Below, one piece after another: positions 27,187-36,528 of a stretch of DNA of 64,000 nt. Position numbers and translations under genes: made by a program. Position 1 is the stretch's first letter, and each line of letters starts with the position of its first letter. The notes below the pieces were generated by a model. It saw nothing but the letters and a program-made list of their open reading frames with translations. It was not told the DNA's origin and did no database searches. The DNA comes from Acidimicrobiales bacterium (GTDB lineage Bacteria > Actinomycetota > Acidimicrobiia > Acidimicrobiales > SZUA-35), in assembly GCA_028285495.1 (NCBI GenBank), contig JANQPB010000009.1:1-64000 (forward strand), written 5' to 3'.

Positions 27187-28929
27187 GTGACCGCCCCGTC
27201 GTACCGCGCGACGCTGGTGGCCTACCTCGGGCCTCAGCGGGGGAAGGTCGGTGTCCTCGCGGCCGTGCTGGTCGCCACCACCGGCCTCGAGCTCGTCGTG
27301 CCGCTGTTCCTGCAGCGATTCATCGACGGGGCGCTCGCCGGCGAGGCCCAGTCGGTGCTGGTCGCAGCCGGCGTCGCCTACCTCGTCGCCGGCGTCCTCA
27401 AGCAGCTGTTCAACGGCGTGACCACCTATCTCGGGGCCGACGTCGGATGGACGGCGACCAACCACCTGCGGGAGGACCTGGCCGAGCACCTGCTGACCCT
27501 CGACATGGGCTTCCACACCAACACCACCCCGGGCGAGATGATCGAGCGGATCGACGGCGACGTGACCGCGGTGGCCGAGTTCCTGTCGCGCTTCATCGTC
27601 CGCCTGCTCGGCGCCGGGCTGCTGCTCATCGGCGTGATCGCCGTCGCCTGGTGGCAGTCGGCGCTGATGGGCATCGCCTACACCGCCTTCGTGGTGGTGG
27701 TCCTGGCGTCGGTGTGGCGGATGCGCAACATGGCGGTCGACGCCGCCGAGGAGGAGCGCGAGACGTCGGCACTGCTCTACGGGTTCATCGAGGAGCGCCT
27801 CGCCGCCATCGAGGACATCCGGGCCAACGGTGCCGGCCGGTCCACGATGCGCCGGTTCGTCGGCGTGATGCGCGACTACTTCTTCCGGACCTGCGCCGCC
27901 TGGCGCAAGCGCACGGGCTTTCAGGTCACGATCAACACGATCTTCTGGTCGGGCAGCGCCCTCGCCGTCGCCCTGGGGGCCTGGCTCGTCACCACCGGGC
28001 GGGCCACCGTCGGGACCGCCTACCTGCTCTACCAGTACGTGTTGCTGATCCAGAACCCGATCGAGCAGGTCACCCGGCAATTCTCGGAGCTGCAGAAGGC
28101 GGCCGGTGGCATCGTCCGCATCGATCGCTACCGGGCCATCGGCTCCGTGCTGCCCCCCGGCGGTGGGCGCGAGCTGCCGGACGGGCCGCTGTCGGTCGGC
28201 TTCGAGCGGGTCACCTTCTCCTACGAGGAGCAGCGGATACTGCACGGGCTCAGCTTCGAGCTGGCCCCCGGCACGGTGCTCGGCCTGCTCGGCCGTACCG
28301 GCGGCGGCAAGACCACCACGACCCGCCTGATCTCGCGGCTGTACGACCCGGCCGGCGGGGTGGTCCGCCTCGGCGGGATCGACGCCAGACAGGTGTCGAG
28401 CGCATCGCTGCGGCGCCGGGTCGGCGTCGTGCCCCAGGACGTGCAGCTGTTCCGGGCCTCGGTGCGCGACAACCTGACGTTCTTCGACCACGCCCGCTCC
28501 GACGACGAGCTGCTCGACGAGCTCGACCGGGCCGGTCTCGGGTCGTGGGTCCGCGAGCTCGGGCTCCACACCGAGCTCGGCGCCGGCGGCAGCGGTCTGT
28601 CGGCCGGCGAGTCCCAGCTCCTGGCCTTCGCCCGCGTCTTCCTGCAGGACCCCGGGATCGTCATCCTCGACGAGCCGGCCTCCCGCCTCGACCCGGCCAC
28701 CGAGTTGCTGGTGGCCGAGGCGGCCGAGCGGCTGTTCGCCAACCGGACCGTCGTGATCATCGCCCACCGGCTCGAGACCGTGCGGATGGCCGACGAGATC
28801 ATGGTCATCGACGGCGGTCGCATCGCCGAGCACGGTCCCCGCGACGTCCTGGCCGAGACCCCCGGCACCCGCTACGCCAACCTGCTCGCCGCCGGCGGTG
28901 GGGCCCTGCTCGAGGGGGTGACGGGATGA
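27187..28929 (+). CDS. ABC exporter half-transporter, subunit A (non-canonical signature)
   Basis: Type IV ABC exporter subunit, 580 residues: six-helix transmembrane domain (about 20-310) fused to an ATPase. Walker A is GRTGGGKTT, Walker B VILDEPASRLD with the catalytic Glu, and the H-loop IIAHR. The signature is LSAGE rather than LSGGQ. GTG 27187 lies seven bases after TAGCGT; the track's longer start is not supported. It overlaps subunit B by 4 bp (ATGA). Subunit B has the complementary defect, so the two should form a heterodimer with one active and one degenerate ATP site. Cargo is unknown. Confidence 0.92.
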   Translation: MTAPSYRATLVAYLGPQRGKVGVLAAVLVATTGLELVVPLFLQRFIDGALAGEAQSVLVAAGVAYLVAGVLKQLFNGVTTYLGADVGWTATNHLREDLAEHLLTLDMGFHTNTTPGEMIERIDGDVTAVAEFLSRFIVRLLGAGLLLIGVIAVAWWQSALMGIAYTAFVVVVLASVWRMRNMAVDAAEEERETSALLYGFIEERLAAIEDIRANGAGRSTMRRFVGVMRDYFFRTCAAWRKRTGFQVTINTIFWSGSALAVALGAWLVTTGRATVGTAYLLYQYVLLIQNPIEQVTRQFSELQKAAGGIVRIDRYRAIGSVLPPGGGRELPDGPLSVGFERVTFSYEEQRILHGLSFELAPGTVLGLLGRTGGGKTTTTRLISRLYDPAGGVVRLGGIDARQVSSASLRRRVGVVPQDVQLFRASVRDNLTFFDHARSDDELLDELDRAGLGSWVRELGLHTELGAGGSGLSAGESQLLAFARVFLQDPGIVILDEPASRLDPATELLVAEAAERLFANRTVVIIAHRLETVRMADEIMVIDGGRIAEHGPRDVLAETPGTRYANLLAAGGGALLEGVTG

Positions 28930-30833
28930 CGACCGACGCCACCTCACCGTCGCCAACCGATGGGCCGGCCGAGGCCACGGTCTCGCCGGAGGCGCCCGCC
29001 GGGCCCGGCTCGGCCAGGATGGGCACGTTCCGGATCGGCTGCGAGCTGCTCCGCTACCGGCCGGGCGTGTTCGGCTTCTGCTTCGTGTGCTGGACGCTCA
29101 TCCACGCCACCCCACTCGTGGTCGGGCTGCTGATCGGCCGGATCTTCGGGATCCTGGCCGACGGCGCCGAGGCCGGGTTCGACTCGGCCGGCTCCCCGTG
29201 GACCTGGGTGGCGGCGTTCGGCGCGCTGGCGGTGGCTCGCAACGGGCTGATCTGGATCGGCGACATCCGCTGGATCGCCTACTGGAACGACCAGACGCTC
29301 CAGCTGCAGCGCAACCTCCTCCGCTGGCTGCTGGAGGCCGACGGCTCCCGGGTGCTGCGGTCCTCGCCCGGCGAGGCGATCAGCACGTTCCGCGACGACG
29401 TCGAGGACCTGCTCGAGTACGCCGAGAACTACGTCGACGGTGGCGGCATCCTCGTCTACGCCGGCGGCTCGATCGCGGTGATGGCCTCCATCGACGCCCA
29501 GTTGACCGCCGTGCTGCTCGTCCCGCTCGTCTTCGTCGTCGGGGTGGCCCAGGCCCTGGGGCCCCAGATCCGCCAACGGCGCCGGGTGATGCGGCGGGCG
29601 ACCGAGGAGGTCACCGGCCTGATCGGCGAGACCTTCGGGGCGGTGCAGGCGGTCAAGCTGGCGGCGGCCGAGGGTCCGATGCTCGACGAGTTCGCCCGCC
29701 GAAACGAGGTCAGGCGAAAGGCGGCGCTGCGCGACACGTTCCTCACCGAGGCCCTGCTGTCGATCAACACCAACATGTCGACCCTGTCGGTTGCGATCGT
29801 GCTCCTCGCCGTCGCCTTCGGCGATGGCACCAGCCTGTCGGTCGGCGAACTGGTGATCTTCCTGACCCTCCTGCCCCGCCTGACCTTCTACATGGCCTTC
29901 GTCGGCCACCTGATCGCCCAGCACCGCCGCACCGGCGTCGCCTTCGACCGGATGCGGAGCCTCGCCGTCGACGCCGACGACCTCGATCTGCTCGACCGGA
30001 CCCGGGTCCCGCTCGAGGGCTCGCTCGGCGAGCTGCCGCCCAGACACCGTCCGGCTGGCGACCGGCTCGACCGGCTGCGGGTCGAGGGACTGTCGTTCAC
30101 CTACCCGGACGACCGGTCGGATCGCCCGACGGGGATCGACGACGTGTCGTTCGAGCTGGCCAGCGGCTCGTTCACCGTGCTGGCCGGTCGGGTCGGCGCC
30201 GGCAAGACCACGATCCTGCGGGCCCTGCTCGGCCTCGTCCCGGCCGACGGTGACGTGTGGTGGAACGGCCGTCGCATCGACGACCGGGCGTCGTTCCTGG
30301 TCCCGCCCCGCTCGGCCTACACCCCCCAGATCCCGCGCCTGTTCTCCGACACGCTGTCGTACAACATCGCCCTCCGCGGCAGCGACGCCGACGGGGATCT
30401 GCCGGTGCGCGACGCAGCCAGGCTGGCCGTGCTCGACGACGACCTCGACCGACTCGCCGGCGGCATCGAGACCGTCGTCGGGGCCAGGGGGGTCAAGCTC
30501 TCCGGCGGGCAGATCCAGCGGTCCGGGGTGGCCCGGATGTTCGCCACCGGGGCCGATCTGCTCGTGTTCGACGACCTGTCGTCCGCCCTCGACCTGCACA
30601 CCGAGGCCGAGCTGTGGACCCGGCTGTTCGACCACCGCGACGCCACCTGCCTGGTCGTCTCCCACCGGCCGGCGGCGCTGGAGCGGGCCGACCAGATCCT
30701 CGTCGTCGACGACGGGCGGATCGTCGACCGGGGCACGCTGTCCGAGTTGTTGCAGCGGTCGCCGGTGATGGTCGAGCTGTGGACCGCCGGTCGTCGGTTG
30801 CCCGGCGTCGAGGATCCGGCCGGCGGCGGCTGA
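28926..30833 (+). CDS. ABC exporter half-transporter, subunit B (degenerate Walker B)
   Basis: Partner half-transporter of 635 residues, starting at ATG 28926 (the track's 1128-residue form is read-through). A disordered Pro/Thr-rich N-terminus of about 35 residues precedes a six-helix domain and an ATPase with Walker A GRVGAGKTT, a canonical LSGGQ signature, Walker B LLVFDDLSSALD and H-loop VVSHR. Asp replaces the catalytic Glu after Walker B. Together with subunit A's LSAGE signature this marks one non-hydrolytic composite site, as in TM287/288-type heterodimers. A P450 gene follows 40 bp later. Confidence 0.92.
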   Translation: MTTDATSPSPTDGPAEATVSPEAPAGPGSARMGTFRIGCELLRYRPGVFGFCFVCWTLIHATPLVVGLLIGRIFGILADGAEAGFDSAGSPWTWVAAFGALAVARNGLIWIGDIRWIAYWNDQTLQLQRNLLRWLLEADGSRVLRSSPGEAISTFRDDVEDLLEYAENYVDGGGILVYAGGSIAVMASIDAQLTAVLLVPLVFVVGVAQALGPQIRQRRRVMRRATEEVTGLIGETFGAVQAVKLAAAEGPMLDEFARRNEVRRKAALRDTFLTEALLSINTNMSTLSVAIVLLAVAFGDGTSLSVGELVIFLTLLPRLTFYMAFVGHLIAQHRRTGVAFDRMRSLAVDADDLDLLDRTRVPLEGSLGELPPRHRPAGDRLDRLRVEGLSFTYPDDRSDRPTGIDDVSFELASGSFTVLAGRVGAGKTTILRALLGLVPADGDVWWNGRRIDDRASFLVPPRSAYTPQIPRLFSDTLSYNIALRGSDADGDLPVRDAARLAVLDDDLDRLAGGIETVVGARGVKLSGGQIQRSGVARMFATGADLLVFDDLSSALDLHTEAELWTRLFDHRDATCLVVSHRPAALERADQILVVDDGRIVDRGTLSELLQRSPVMVELWTAGRRLPGVEDPAGGG

Positions 30834-30873
30834 CCGCTGGTCGGCTCGGGGCCGGCCAACCTAGCCTCGGGTC

Positions 30874-32103
30874 ATGGAGATCGACCTGCTGTCGGTGGCC
30901 AACTACGCCGGGAGCCAGCCGAACGACCAGTTCGCCTGGCTGCGGGCCAACGCGCCCGTGTATCGCCATGCCGAGCCGGACGGCCCGGGATTCTGGGCCG
31001 TGACCCGCTACGACGACGTCAGGACCGTCGGCCGCGATCACCAGCGGTTCTCGTCGCAGCCGACGATCATGCTCGGCGACCCCGACCCAGGCGACTCGCT
31101 GTCCGGCGGCGGCGACCACGTGATGATGCTGACCGCCGACCCGCCTGTCCACACCAGGATGCGGCGGCTCGTCAGCCGACACTTCACCCCCCGGGCGGCC
31201 CAGGCCCTCCGGCCACGGTTGGCGGAGCTGGCGACCCGGATCGTCGACGAGGTCATCGAGCGGGGCTCGTGTGATCTGGTGACCGACCTGGCCGGCGAGA
31301 TGCCGAGCTTCGTCATCGCCGACGTCCTCGGCATCCCGCTCGAGGACGGGCGCGAGCTGTACCACCACACCGAGACGATCCACTCGAGCGAGGAGGTGGT
31401 CAGCCACGACGATCGCCGGGCCGCCGTCGGCCACATGTTCGCCTACGCCCAACGGGTCTACGAGGCCAAGCGGGCCGACCCGGCCGACGACCTCGCCACC
31501 CTCCTGGCCACCGGCGAGATCGCCGGCCGACCGATCGACGGGATCGACTTCTTCCTCTGGTTCCTGCTCCTCGTCGACGCCGGCGGCGACACCACCCGCA
31601 ATCTCCTCGGCGGCGGCTTCGACTCGCTGTTCGAGCATCCCGACCAGCTCGACCGGCTCCGGGCCGATCCGGAAGGGCTCGCCCCGAGCGCCATCGAGGA
31701 GCTGCTGCGGTGGGTCAGCCCGGTCATCTACATGCGCCGGACGGCGACGGCCGACACCGAGCTGGCCGGCCAGGCGATCACCGCCGGCGACAAGGTCGTC
31801 ATGTACTACGGCGCGGCCAATCGCGATCCGGCCTGCGTCGACGAGCCCGACCGCTTCGACATCGCCCGGGCGACCAATCCCCATGTCGCCTTCGGCGGCG
31901 GCGGTCCCCACTTCTGCCTCGGCGCCCATCTGGCCCGGCTCGAGATCGAGGCCATGCTGGTCGAGATGCTGCGCCGGTTGCCCGACCTCCAACCGGCCGG
32001 CGACGTCGACTGGATGGGCTCCAACTTCATCTTCGGCCCGACCAGGCTGCCGGTCCGGTTCACCGCCGGCCCTCGGGTCGGCGCCGTACCGGCAACACCG
32101 TGA
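30874..32103 (+). CDS. Cytochrome P450
   Basis: Soluble bacterial P450 of 409 residues. The I-helix oxygen-activation motif is DAGGDTTRN (about 235), the K-helix ExxR reads EELLR, and the heme-Cys loop is FGGGGPHFCLGAHLARLE (Cys about 349). Sequence style resembles actinobacterial CYP families that act on steroids or terpenoids, but the subfamily is not assigned. ATG lies six bases after TAGCCT. Its stop overlaps the AraC/DJ-1 regulator GTG. No ferredoxin or reductase gene is adjacent. Confidence 0.94.
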   Translation: MEIDLLSVANYAGSQPNDQFAWLRANAPVYRHAEPDGPGFWAVTRYDDVRTVGRDHQRFSSQPTIMLGDPDPGDSLSGGGDHVMMLTADPPVHTRMRRLVSRHFTPRAAQALRPRLAELATRIVDEVIERGSCDLVTDLAGEMPSFVIADVLGIPLEDGRELYHHTETIHSSEEVVSHDDRRAAVGHMFAYAQRVYEAKRADPADDLATLLATGEIAGRPIDGIDFFLWFLLLVDAGGDTTRNLLGGGFDSLFEHPDQLDRLRADPEGLAPSAIEELLRWVSPVIYMRRTATADTELAGQAITAGDKVVMYYGAANRDPACVDEPDRFDIARATNPHVAFGGGGPHFCLGAHLARLEIEAMLVEMLRRLPDLQPAGDVDWMGSNFIFGPTRLPVRFTAGPRVGAVPATP

Positions 32104-33188
32104 GCACGGCCGGCGGCCCCGTCAAGGCAGCGGGCCCCCGGGTCGTCGCCCTGGCCTACGACGGGCTGTGCACGTTCGAGTACGGCGTCGTGGTCGAGAT
32201 CTTCGGCCTGGCTCGGCCCGAGCTGCCGCCGCTGACCACCCCGTGGTATCGCTTCTCGACCGTGGCCGTCGACCCACCGCCGCTCCGGGCCGCCGGCGGG
32301 CTCACCGTGTCGGTCGACGACACCATCGACGCCATCGGCGAGCTGCGGGCCGGCGACACGATCGTCGTACCCGGGTGGCGCGACCTCGACGACCCGCCCG
32401 CCCCCGAGCTGGTGGCGACCCTGGTCGCCGCCGCCGCTCGTGGCGTGCGCCTGTTGTCGATCTGCTCCGGGGTGTTCCTGCTCGTCGCCACCGGGCTGCT
32501 CGACGGTCGCCGGGCCGCCACCCACTGGCGCCACGCCGACCGCCTGCGGGCGATGAACCCGTCGGTCGAGGTCGACGCCGACGTGTTGTACGTCGACGAG
32601 GGCTCGATCATCACCTCCGCCGGCAGCGCAGCCGGGATCGACGCCTGCATGCACCTCGTCCGCCGCGACCACGGGGCCGAGGTCGCCGGGATCGTGGCCC
32701 GCCGGCTGGTCGTCCCCCCGCACCGGGACGGCGGCCAGGCCCAGTACGCCCCCCGGCCCCACCTCGACGACGGGGTCGCCTCGGGCGAGCGCTCGCCGGT
32801 GGCCCGGGCCATGGACTGGGCCGCCGGTCGGCTCGACCGGCCGCTCACCGTCGACGACCTGGCCCGCTCGGTCGCCCTCTCGTCCCGGACGTTCACCCGC
32901 CGGTTCGCCGAGCAGGTCGGCACCAGCCCCTACCGGTGGCTGATCGCCCAGCGGCTCGGCCGGGCCCGCGACCTGCTGGAGACGACCGAGCTGCCGATCG
33001 ACGAGGTGGCGACCGCATCGGGCTTCCTCACGGCGGCGGCGCTCCGCCACCACTTCGCCAAGCAGCTGGGCACGACCCCGACGGCCTACCGGCGGAGCTT
33101 CGGCCCCGGCGATGGGTCCCCGCCGGGCTCGGGCCGCGCCGCGGGAAATGGCCGGACAAAGATCGGCGACCCTACACTCGGCTGGTGA
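32100..33188 (+). CDS. AraC-family regulator with DJ-1/PfpI (GATase1-like) domain
   Basis: FtrA/GlxA-type transcriptional regulator, 362 residues. The N-terminal DJ-1/PfpI-like domain (about 12-190) has the nucleophile-elbow region LSICSGVFLLVATGLLDGRRAA with a Cys. The C-terminal AraC domain (about 225-330) has two helix-turn-helices (LTVDDLARSVALSSRTFTRRF and PIDEVATASGFLTAAALRHHF). GTG overlaps the P450 stop and the protein's own stop overlaps the MFS start, so it is embedded in the P450-regulator-MFS unit and may respond to that pathway's metabolite. The ligand is unknown. Confidence 0.9.
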   Translation: MSTAGGPVKAAGPRVVALAYDGLCTFEYGVVVEIFGLARPELPPLTTPWYRFSTVAVDPPPLRAAGGLTVSVDDTIDAIGELRAGDTIVVPGWRDLDDPPAPELVATLVAAAARGVRLLSICSGVFLLVATGLLDGRRAATHWRHADRLRAMNPSVEVDADVLYVDEGSIITSAGSAAGIDACMHLVRRDHGAEVAGIVARRLVVPPHRDGGQAQYAPRPHLDDGVASGERSPVARAMDWAAGRLDRPLTVDDLARSVALSSRTFTRRFAEQVGTSPYRWLIAQRLGRARDLLETTELPIDEVATASGFLTAAALRHHFAKQLGTTPTAYRRSFGPGDGSPPGSGRAAGNGRTKIGDPTLGW

Positions 33189-34492
33189 GTTCCGAGCCCT
33201 CTGTCGTGTCGAGCGGCGCCGTCGGCCTCAGCGCCGAGGAGCGCCAGGCCATCCAGCGCCGCACGCTCGGCGTGCTGTTCGCCAGCTCGATCTTCGGGCG
33301 GGCGTCGATGTCGCTCGGGTTCGTGGTGGCCGCCGTCATCATGAAGGACATCCTCGGGTCGAGCACCTGGGCCGGCGCCTCGACCGCGGCCATCACCGTC
33401 GGCACCGCGCTGAGCGCCTCGGCCCTCGCCGCCTACATGAACCGCAAGGGTCGGCGACCCGGGCTCACCCTCGGCTACGTCGTCGCCACCGTCGGCGGGT
33501 TGATCGCCGTCGTCGGCGCAGCCCAGCTCTCGCTCGTGCCCTACCTGATCGGCCTGGCCCTGATCGGGGTCGGTCAGGGCGGCACCAACCTCGCCCGCTA
33601 CGCCGCCGCCGACCTGGCCGAGCCGTCCGGCCGCTCGAAGGCGATCAGCTACGTCGTGTTCGCATCGACGGTCGGGGCCGTCGGCGGCCCGGCCCTGGCC
33701 GGTCCGGCCGGTGACCTCGGCGAGCGGTTCGGCTACGACGAGCTGGTCGGGCCCTTCGGCTTCGCCGCCCTGTTCTTCCTGCTCGGCGGGGTCGTCGTCT
33801 GGGCCGGTCTCCGGCCGGACCCGCTGGTGGTGATCGGCGGCACGACCGAGCAGAGCGATCCCGGGTCCCGGCCGCAGGCCAGCTTCTCCCGCAGCATGCG
33901 CATCATCTGGGCCAACCCGATGGCCCGGCTGGCCCTGATCGGCCTGGTGATCTCGCAGGCGGTGATGGTCATGGTCATGGCCATGACCCCGCTGCACATG
34001 GAGGAGCATGGGCACAGCATCGGCCTGGTCGGCTGGGTCCTCTCGGCCCACACCGCCGGCATGTTCGCCTTCGCCCCCCTCGCCGGGTGGGCCTCCGATC
34101 GCTACGGGCGGGTGGCGGCCATCGCCGTCGGCGGGGCGGTGCTGGTGGCGGCGACGGTGATGACGGCCCTCGCCGGCGAGGCTCCCGCCATCCTCATGTT
34201 CCCCGGCCTCTACCTGCTCGGCCTCGGCTGGAGCTTCGGCATGGTGGCGTCGAGCGCGCTGCTGACCGAGTCGGTGCCGGCCGAGGACGCCGTCTCGGCC
34301 CAGGGCGCAGCCGACCTCGTGACCAGCTTCGCCAGCGGGGCCGGCGCACTCGGGTCTGGCCTGGTGTTCACGATGGCCGGGTTCCACATCCTGTCCGGCA
34401 TCGGGATCGTGGCCTCGGGCCTGATGATGGTGGCGGCCTACGCCAGGGGTCGGCTGTCCGGCCCCGGCCCGGTCGTCCGCCCCGCCGGCTGA
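33185..34492 (+). CDS. MFS transporter
   Basis: Twelve-helix MFS permease of 435 residues starting at GTG that overlaps the regulator's stop. The first-half motif is YMNRKGRRPGLTLG and the second-half motif GWASDRYGRVAAI. An unusual run of alternating Met/Val (SQAVMVMVMAMTPLHMEEHGHS) lies in helix 7 and the following loop. TACACT six bases upstream, inside the regulator gene, suggests it also has its own leaderless promoter. Drug or metabolite efflux is likely; specificity is unknown. Confidence 0.88.
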   Translation: MSSEPSVVSSGAVGLSAEERQAIQRRTLGVLFASSIFGRASMSLGFVVAAVIMKDILGSSTWAGASTAAITVGTALSASALAAYMNRKGRRPGLTLGYVVATVGGLIAVVGAAQLSLVPYLIGLALIGVGQGGTNLARYAAADLAEPSGRSKAISYVVFASTVGAVGGPALAGPAGDLGERFGYDELVGPFGFAALFFLLGGVVVWAGLRPDPLVVIGGTTEQSDPGSRPQASFSRSMRIIWANPMARLALIGLVISQAVMVMVMAMTPLHMEEHGHSIGLVGWVLSAHTAGMFAFAPLAGWASDRYGRVAAIAVGGAVLVAATVMTALAGEAPAILMFPGLYLLGLGWSFGMVASSALLTESVPAEDAVSAQGAADLVTSFASGAGALGSGLVFTMAGFHILSGIGIVASGLMMVAAYARGRLSGPGPVVRPAG

Positions 34493-34526
34493 TCGCCGCC
34501 GTTCGCCGGGCCGGCCGTTCGCCGGG

Positions 34527-35402
34527 TCAGCCGACGGCCGCCCGGCGACGCCCCGGCGCCGTGGCCAGGGCGAGCAGGTGCGGCCCGAGGCCGAGCAGGT
34601 CGGGCGCCGACTCCATCGACCGCAGCACGAACAAGAGGCGCTCCCGTTCACCCGGGTCGTCGAGCCGGGCCTCGAGGTCGCCGAGCGCAACCGCCACCCC
34701 CTCGACGCTGACCACGTCGTCGACGACCAGGCCCGCCTCCTCCACCTCCCGCCGCAACTGGTCGGGGCGGTGGGCGTAGCCGTTGAAGCTGCCGTCGAAC
34801 AGCGGTGGGATGACGCCGGTGTCGCGGACCCCGTCGAGCAGACCGAGGATCTCCGGGAACGCGAGATCGGCCCGCTTGAGCAGCACGCCGTCGACCAGCA
34901 CCGAGTGTCGGCTGATGGCGGCCGCCGCGACCGCCCCGCCGGGCCGGACGATCCTGGCCGCCTCGGTGAGGGCCCGGCGGCGGTCGGCCGGGTCGACCAG
35001 GTGATAGAGGGGCCCGAGCAGCAGCACGGCGTCGACCGAGCCGTCGTCGAGGTCGAGCCGGCGGGCGTCGCCGACGGCGGCATCGAGCCGGTCGCCGGTC
35101 GGCGTGCCCGGTTGGTGGTTGGCCCGCACGTGGTCGACGTGGGCGGCGACGATGTCCCGGTGCGCGACGCGATGGCCGAGCGACAGGAGGTGGTCGGTGT
35201 AGATGCCGGGCCCGCCGCCGATGTCGGCGACCACCGCCGGGGCCGGCGGCAGCACCCGGTCGAGCAGCTCGACCGTCCGGAGGTACTCGACCCGGCCGAG
35301 GCCCTCGGTCAACCGAGCCGCCTCCTTGCCGAGGGCGTAGTAGGACTGCAGCGACGCGTCGGTCACCGGTAGCGGCGGCTCGCTCGGCGTCGTCGGTTCC
35401 AT
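34527..35402 (-). CDS. SAM-dependent methyltransferase
   Basis: Class I Rossmann methyltransferase of 291 residues. Motif I is VVADIGGGPGIYTDHL (about 58-73), the acidic loop is GDARRLD, and motif IV is VDAVLLLGPLYHLV. A C-terminal cap of about 120 residues follows and may contact the substrate. It is convergent with the MFS gene. The methyl acceptor is unknown; such proteins act on small molecules or tRNA/protein side chains, and nothing here discriminates. Confidence 0.85.
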   Translation of the reverse strand: MEPTTPSEPPLPVTDASLQSYYALGKEAARLTEGLGRVEYLRTVELLDRVLPPAPAVVADIGGGPGIYTDHLLSLGHRVAHRDIVAAHVDHVRANHQPGTPTGDRLDAAVGDARRLDLDDGSVDAVLLLGPLYHLVDPADRRRALTEAARIVRPGGAVAAAAISRHSVLVDGVLLKRADLAFPEILGLLDGVRDTGVIPPLFDGSFNGYAHRPDQLRREVEEAGLVVDDVVSVEGVAVALGDLEARLDDPGERERLLFVLRSMESAPDLLGLGPHLLALATAPGRRRAAVG

Positions 35403-35488
35403 GGGGCCATCGTCGTCCGCTCGCTCGCCGGGGGCCAGCGAGTTCGGGGCGGCGGCGGGTGGCCGCCCTGCGGTCGGAGGTCGACGAC

Positions 35489-36505
35489 TCAGCCGCTGAG
35501 GTCGACGACGACCTTGCCGGCGAAGGCGTTGGCCTCCATGCCCTCGTGGGCCTCGACCAGCTCGTCGAACGGGATGACCCGGTCGATGCCGGCGGCGTAG
35601 GTGCCGTCGCCGACTCGGTCGACGATCGTCTGCAGGATCGGCGTTTCGATCGCGGCGTCGAGCGTCTCACTCGAAAAGAAGTCGACGTCGTCCCGCTGGA
35701 AGGCCCCGGGAACCGAGCCGACCGCAGCGGTGCCGTAGCTCTCGGCCAGCGATCCGGCGAGGCAGATCCGGCCGCCGGCGGCCAACGCAGCCCGGTCGTC
35801 GGCCAGGCTGTCGTCGCTGGCCACGGTGTCGATGGCGCCGGTCGCTCCGTCCGGCCAGCGCCGCCTGACCTCGTCGGCCACCGGCTCGCTCGTGACCAGC
35901 ACGTCGGTGAAGCCGCCGTCGAGCAGCGCTGGGCGCTTGTGCTCGCTCCTGGTCACGCCGACCACCTCGCCGCCGGCGTTGGTCACGATCTGGGCCACCG
36001 CCAGGCCGAGGGCGGAGGCGCCGGGCCGCATCAGGATCCGGGCCGCGTCCGGCCGCTCGCCGGCCTGGCGCTCGGCGCCGGTCATGCCGCCGGCGACCCG
36101 GATGCAGCCCCAGGCGGTGAGGAACGTCTCGGGGATGGCGCCGAAGGTGGCCCAGTCGAGGTCGGTCTCGATCGGGAACACGTTGGAGCGGGGGAGCAGC
36201 GTCTTCTCGGCGTACGAGCCGTCGTGGCTCCGGCCCATGCCGCCCATCGCCGCGGCCACCCGCTGGCCGGCGACGAGGTCGGTGCCGCCGCCGTCGGTCA
36301 CCACACCGACGCACTCGATGCCGATGATCCGGGGAAAGGGGACGGCGTCGCCGGAACCGCCGGCCCTGGTCACGGCCTCGGCCCGGTTGAGCCCGAACGC
36401 CCTGATGTCGATCGAGACCCAGCCATCCCGGGGCTCGGGATCGGGGACCTCGGTCAGGTCGAGGGCGTCCGGGCCGCCCGCTTCGTGCACCACCCATGCT
36501 CGCAT
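35489..36505 (-). CDS. Zinc-independent MDR alcohol dehydrogenase/quinone oxidoreductase-like
   Basis: Medium-chain reductase of 338 residues with the GroES-like N-terminal domain (GLNRAEAVTRAGG, IIGIECVGVV) and a Rossmann NADPH domain (about 150-280). The nucleotide loop reads RPGASALGLAVAQI where most relatives have G(A/G)xGxVG, so binding details may differ. The structural-zinc Cys cluster is absent. ATG 36505 is chosen: TAGGTT lies seven bases upstream. The track's TTG start is nine bases earlier. Natural substrates, perhaps enones or quinones, are unknown. Confidence 0.85.
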   Translation of the reverse strand: MRAWVVHEAGGPDALDLTEVPDPEPRDGWVSIDIRAFGLNRAEAVTRAGGSGDAVPFPRIIGIECVGVVTDGGGTDLVAGQRVAAAMGGMGRSHDGSYAEKTLLPRSNVFPIETDLDWATFGAIPETFLTAWGCIRVAGGMTGAERQAGERPDAARILMRPGASALGLAVAQIVTNAGGEVVGVTRSEHKRPALLDGGFTDVLVTSEPVADEVRRRWPDGATGAIDTVASDDSLADDRAALAAGGRICLAGSLAESYGTAAVGSVPGAFQRDDVDFFSSETLDAAIETPILQTIVDRVGDGTYAAGIDRVIPFDELVEAHEGMEANAFAGKVVVDLSG

Positions 36506-36528
36506 GGTCGCCAACCTACCCCGGGGGC

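Noticed and set aside
27169-28956. 595-residue minus-strand ORF over ABC subunit A
   Set aside because: Antisense shadow; His/Gln-rich translation typical of GC-rich opposite strands.
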